Origin: Pholiota molesta
Lineage: Eukaryota; Basidiomycota; Agaricomycetes; Agaricales; Strophariaceae
Length of the DNA stretch: 64,000 bases
Direction of reading: 5' to 3'
Assembly (NCBI GenBank): GCA_014925825.1
Contig: JACGCK010000113.1
Location: 62,001-126,000, forward strand
The notes under the pieces are model-generated. The model was not told the DNA's origin. It did no database searches and saw nothing but the letters and a program-made list of their open reading frames with translations. How positions within the stretch are numbered: position 1 is the stretch's first letter; the number at the start of each line of letters is the position of its first letter. The position numbers and the translations under genes are program-made. This document shows positions 59,810 through 64,000 of this stretch, in pieces.

Positions 59810-62677
59810 ATGTCTTATCACCAAGTAACCGCGACGTCTCTTACACCATCGCGTCCCGCACCACAGGCGCCCCAGCGACGGGGGACGGACGCTTCGTTGG
59901 ACTATACTGCCAATAGCCAGAGTTCGCTTTCAAATGCAGGCTACAGCTCATCGTTCACATTCACGCCGGCATCTCCTTCAGGCTCCTCCTATGCCTTCCC
60001 ATATTCGGGGATTGGTGGCTCGCCCAACCGTGGAGCGGAAGATCTCAATGCTCAGATTGTACGCCAGGGGATGGTGAGCATGAAAGAGGATAGCTTCGGC
60101 AATTGGCTCTTTCAAAGGAAGTGGCTAGTGCTCAAGGAGCAAACACTGTCAATCCATAAAAGCGAGGTGAGCACACCTTTAGCTTCCTTCCTTCCGTCTT
60201 ATTGATCATTATGTGCAGTCATCCCTTCAGCAACAGAGCGTCATTATGCTCCGCGATATCGCCAACGTCGAGAGGATAGATATGAAGCCGTACTGTCTAT
60301 TGCTTGAGGTGAAAGAACGTCGTTTTTATATCGCGTTGAAGAGCGACGAAGAACTCTATGGGTGGCTTGACGATGTCTATTCAAGAAGTCCTCTTATGGG
60401 CGTTAGCAACCCGACTAACTTTGTCCATAAAGTTCATGTTGGCTTTGATCCAGTTTCTGGTGCTTTCACTGTATGTTTTCTCATACCTATGTGTGAAAAT
60501 ATATTGACTCCTGTGTGCAGGGCATGCCAGAGCAATGGAGCAAGCTCCTGACGAAGTCCGCCATCACACGCGAAGATTATGCCAAAGATCCTCAGGCTGT
60601 GCTTGATGTTCTGGAATTCTACACGGATCACCAAAAACGAGAGTTGGAGGATATGTCCTTGGGTATTTTTTCCTCTATTCTGCGATTGTTTACATTGCCT
60701 GAAATCCGTTGAAAGGCGCACCTGCCCGCTTCGGCGCTGGTACAGGTTTTGGCGGGGCGAGCAGCAAACTTGACAATGGCCGGCCCTCTTTGTCGAAGCG
60801 TCAAGACACTGCACCGCCAGGTCTTGGGAATGATAACGACAGTCTTTCTAGTGCTGCCGCTCGTGCCGCGGAACTTGTGAATGGCTCGCATGTCGCCAGC
60901 GCAATATCGTCTGTGCAAGGGCCACGGGGGCCTCTGCCAACGCCTACTGCTTCCCGCCCAGCTCCTCCACGACCTCTTCCACCTTCAGCCGGCCGACCCG
61001 CGCCGCCTGCTCCCAATGGTACTTCCAGCAAAACCGATGTCTCCCTCTCGGAGCAACTCCGGGGACGTGCGAAAGCCACAGGGCCTGCGACCGCCCCGAT
61101 TCCCGCTAGGAGCGAGTCGTTGCCGGATCAGCAGTCGAAACAGCAGCAAGAGCGACAGGATCAACAGTGGCAGCAGGAGCAAATCCAAAGACAGCAGGAG
61201 GCGAGGACGGAGCAATGGCAGCAGCAGCAATTGCAAGAGGAGAAATGGAATCAGCAGCAAGCGCAACAGAAGAAGCAGGATCTGTCGCGGCCTCCTATAG
61301 CGCCGTCCAAATCATCTCCTGCGACGTCTACGCCTGCGACAAATCCAGCAGCCGGCGCAGCCGGAGCTACTGCTGGCCCACCGCCTGTCTTGCCTCTTCA
61401 GCCGGCGAAGAAAGTGCAGATCCAGGCCCAGGACAAGCCTGTGAAGGCTGCTCTTGGAGGCAGCGTTGCAGACGCCGCCGCTGCGCTGGAAAAGCCCAAG
61501 GAGAAGGAAAAGAGGATCAGCACGATGACGGAGGTGCAGATTATGGAGAAGCTGAGGCAAGTGGTGTCGGATGATGATCCCAAGCTGCTTTATAGCAAGA
61601 TTAAGAAGGTCGGACAAGGGTGCGTTTAGTACGGTTTTATGTCGATGATGTGGATGCTAACGCGTCCCCTATTTTGTCAACAGTGCTTCTGGACACGTCT
61701 ACGTCGCTAAAACGCTCGCCACTGGCAAGAAAGTTGCGATCAAGGAGATGGATCTTTCGCATCAGCCACGGAAGGAGCTCATCGTGAATGAAATCTTGGT
61801 GATGAAGGAGTCCCAGCATCCGAACATTGTCAACTTCCTCGAGTCGTACCTGGTGAAGAACAACGAGCTCTGGGTAGTCATGGAGTACATGGAGGGCGGT
61901 GCCCTGACGGATATTATCGAGAACAACACATTGGAGGAAGACCAGATCTCCAGTATATGCCTAGAGGTGAGTTGATTTCGTGGTTACTTTTCCATTAACA
62001 GTTGTATTTATGGAATTTTCGTGAAGACCTGCCGAGGACTGGGACATTTACACAGCCAAAGCATCATCCATCGTGATATCAAGTCCGATAACGTCCTACT
62101 CGATGCGCAAGGCCGGGTTAAGATCAGTATGTAGATTTCTTCCTTGACTATTGTTCATTCCAGAACTGACAATCTGCTACCTTCCTTCCTTCGTACAGCC
62201 GATTTCGGTTTCTGTGCGAAGTTGACGGATCAGAAGTCAAAACGCGCAACCATGGTCGGTACTCCCTACTGGATGGCACCTGAGGTCGTCAAGCAGAAGG
62301 AATACGGCGCCAAAGTGGACATCTGGTCCCTCGGTATCATGGCTATCGAGATGATCGAAAACGAGCCGCCCTACCTTGACGAAGAGCCCCTGAAGGCCTT
62401 ATACCTTATTGCCACCAATGGAACACCAACGCTGAAGAAACCGGAGGCACTGAGCAGAGAGCTCAAGGGATTCCTTGCTGTGTGTCTTTGTGTCGACGTT
62501 GGCAGTCGGGCTACGGCGAACGAGCTACTTGATGTACGTTTTCGTTATCGAGTTTAAGTTTTCGTATTTGTTGACTTACATGTATTGTTCTTTCAGCATG
62601 AGTTCCTAAGGAAGGCCTGCGCATCGTCAGGGCTCGCGCCTTTGCTGCGATTCAAGACAGGAAAGCAAGGTTCATGA
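59810..62677 (+). CDS. CLA4: p21-activated kinase, CLA4 type (PH-CRIB-kinase)
   Basis: This Ste20/PAK family Ser/Thr kinase is activated by Cdc42/Rac and controls polarity, septation and mating-related growth. Exons 59810-60166, 60219-60470, 60521-60662, 60716-61619, 61684-61966, 62027-62126, 62199-62533 and 62597-62677 give 817 residues. A PH domain (about 75-190, [19 protein letters not shown] through YGWLDDVY) is followed by a CRIB motif ([16 protein letters not shown] type, near 195-215). Then come a long Pro- and Gln-rich linker and the kinase: [52 protein letters not shown] plus CRIB marks CLA4 rather than STE20. All catalytic residues are present. Confidence 0.95.
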
Positions 62678-64000
62678 ACGGGCAACCTGTACACGCCTGC
62701 GTTTCCGCTTTTCTCGACCTTCGACCCAACCTTCTCGTATCTCATTGGTCTGCTTCATGCCGTGTCTCTCTATATCCGACAGGCTATATCCCATGATCAC
62801 TTACCCAACCTTGCTCACCTTCGGAACACGCTCAAATCTAGCCTGTAATTTTCCCTTCGACACTCGCCACGATGCATCCCCCACCTTGCTTTATCCATCC
62901 TGATCCGTCCTGTTCTACTCCTCGGGTGTACATGTACGTTTCCTCTTGTTTACAATTGTGCCCCGGTCTCCGTTATTACCCTCTTCATCCTTGCGTGTAA
63001 TACGTCACCCGTGGTTAACCCTCTCTTTATTCGATTGATATTTCTGTGATACATGTGTAGGCTACATCTCTGTCCCCGAAAATTAGTATCTCCTCAGCTT
63101 ATTGTACTATTTCGATCTCGATGTCAAACCCTATCCTCCACGATCCTCCTTCGCCTTTCTGTCCTATTTGTTCATGATAGTTTCTTCTTTTCTTTTCTTT
63201 TTCATTCTGCCTGCACGCCCATTTTCTCTCATTTCAGTCATTCTCTGACAAGCGGAGGACTTCCGAACGTATGAATTTCTTGTTCTATGTACTACTTGGA
63301 AAATTATGCAGTGACACTGTTTATAGAAACTCGTTTTTTATTGCCCTCGCATATCAAGATTGTTGATTTATGGCTGTTTTTATTTATTCGCGTACTGATC
63401 AATAAAAGGGACTTTCTTCACTGTCCTGTCGTTAAAGACTTTGCAAAAGCATTATGTACAATGATTGGGAGAGTCCATATCGCCTGCCTCCTTTCTGAAT
63501 CATGGCTAGGTACAATGGTTGGTTGGATCAACCGCAACTTGTGAGGATTCTCGTGCAACGTGAGCGCTTATTTTTTCTTTGGCGGCCAGCAGTTATTACA
63601 ATGCTATACGAGAATGGATAAGGAAAAGATAATAATGCGTTTTTTATTGACAATCACACATGTACATATTTATGGCAGATTTATTACAAAAAGAAGATTC
63701 CAAACGTCGAACACCAGTTGCAAATAACGCGGTAAGGCCGACAAGCGGCAAGGCCCGCTACCTTTTTTATTATTATGAGAAACAGTAGTGTAATAGTCAA
63801 CAATTAATTTTCTTATGCACCACTAGGTTGAACATCAGCTGTGCACTCATAATTAGATGAGTGAGCCCGCAGTGCGATTCGGAATATATTGCACAATGCA
63901 AGCCCTTCGAGATCTCTATAAACCAGAAATTAGATACAATAACCTGCGAAGAGGCCACCTTCCGAAACACTTTCTTCCTTCCTTGAACTAGCGGACAGAA
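62678..64000. other. Downstream region of CLA4
   Basis: No gene is seen. The first ~600 bases are T/C rich, as in a 3' untranslated region; the rest is AT rich. Open frames at 63053-63274 and 63287-63544 lack motifs. Confidence 0.4.

Overview
The window looks like nuclear DNA of a mushroom-forming basidiomycete (Agaricomycete). Genes carry many 50-70 base GT-AG introns. The set includes farnesylated-type mating pheromone precursors, a STE3-type receptor, a class II (ligninolytic-type) haem peroxidase and single-pass membrane proteins with a PAYDxxGGPPKY-type tail. I read the exon models by eye from frame, splice sites and family motifs; totals that divide by three are noted.

1-4.5 kb is a B-type (pheromone/receptor) mating locus: two pheromone precursors ending in the CaaX box CVIA, then a seven-helix STE3-like receptor, all on the + strand. 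At the far end (59.8-62.7 kb) lies a PH-CRIB-kinase PAK of the CLA4 type, a Cdc42/Rac effector and so a possible partner of the same signalling pathway.

5-30 kb is mostly minus strand: a Gly/Arg-rich conserved protein, two paralogous Dal5/TNA1-type MFS transporters separated by an unrecognised tail-anchored-like protein and a GT61-like glycosyltransferase, a small nuclear-type basic protein (+), a 1033-residue protein with a HeLo/MLKL-like helical N-terminus and a TPR C-terminus (+), and a secreted GH78 alpha-L-rhamnosidase. 31-35.6 kb holds a HAPSTR1-like protein, a short unknown protein and a MICOS (apolipoprotein O family) subunit.

35.8-45.0 kb is the most unusual part: a tandem array of four units built from an RBR (RING-between-RING) ubiquitin ligase. 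Unit 1 is intact and has an internal 86-residue duplication. Unit 2 has lost its RBR catalytic part and is fused in frame to a full reverse transcriptase-RNase H domain. Unit 3 has lost its normal start codon. Unit 4 has a one-base frameshift. All four share a promoter block with TCACGTG and GGGCGC.

45.7-62.7 kb has CNOT11 (CCR4-NOT complex), a 929 bp inverted-repeat transposable element with an 8 bp target duplication, an intron-bearing tRNA-Glu, a membrane protein with a PPxY tail, mitochondrial ribosomal protein uS19m, a frameshifted peroxidase, a frameshifted small secreted peptide, a frameshifted F-box-like protein, and CLA4. Frameshifts fall in lineage-specific genes, while the conserved genes around them are intact.
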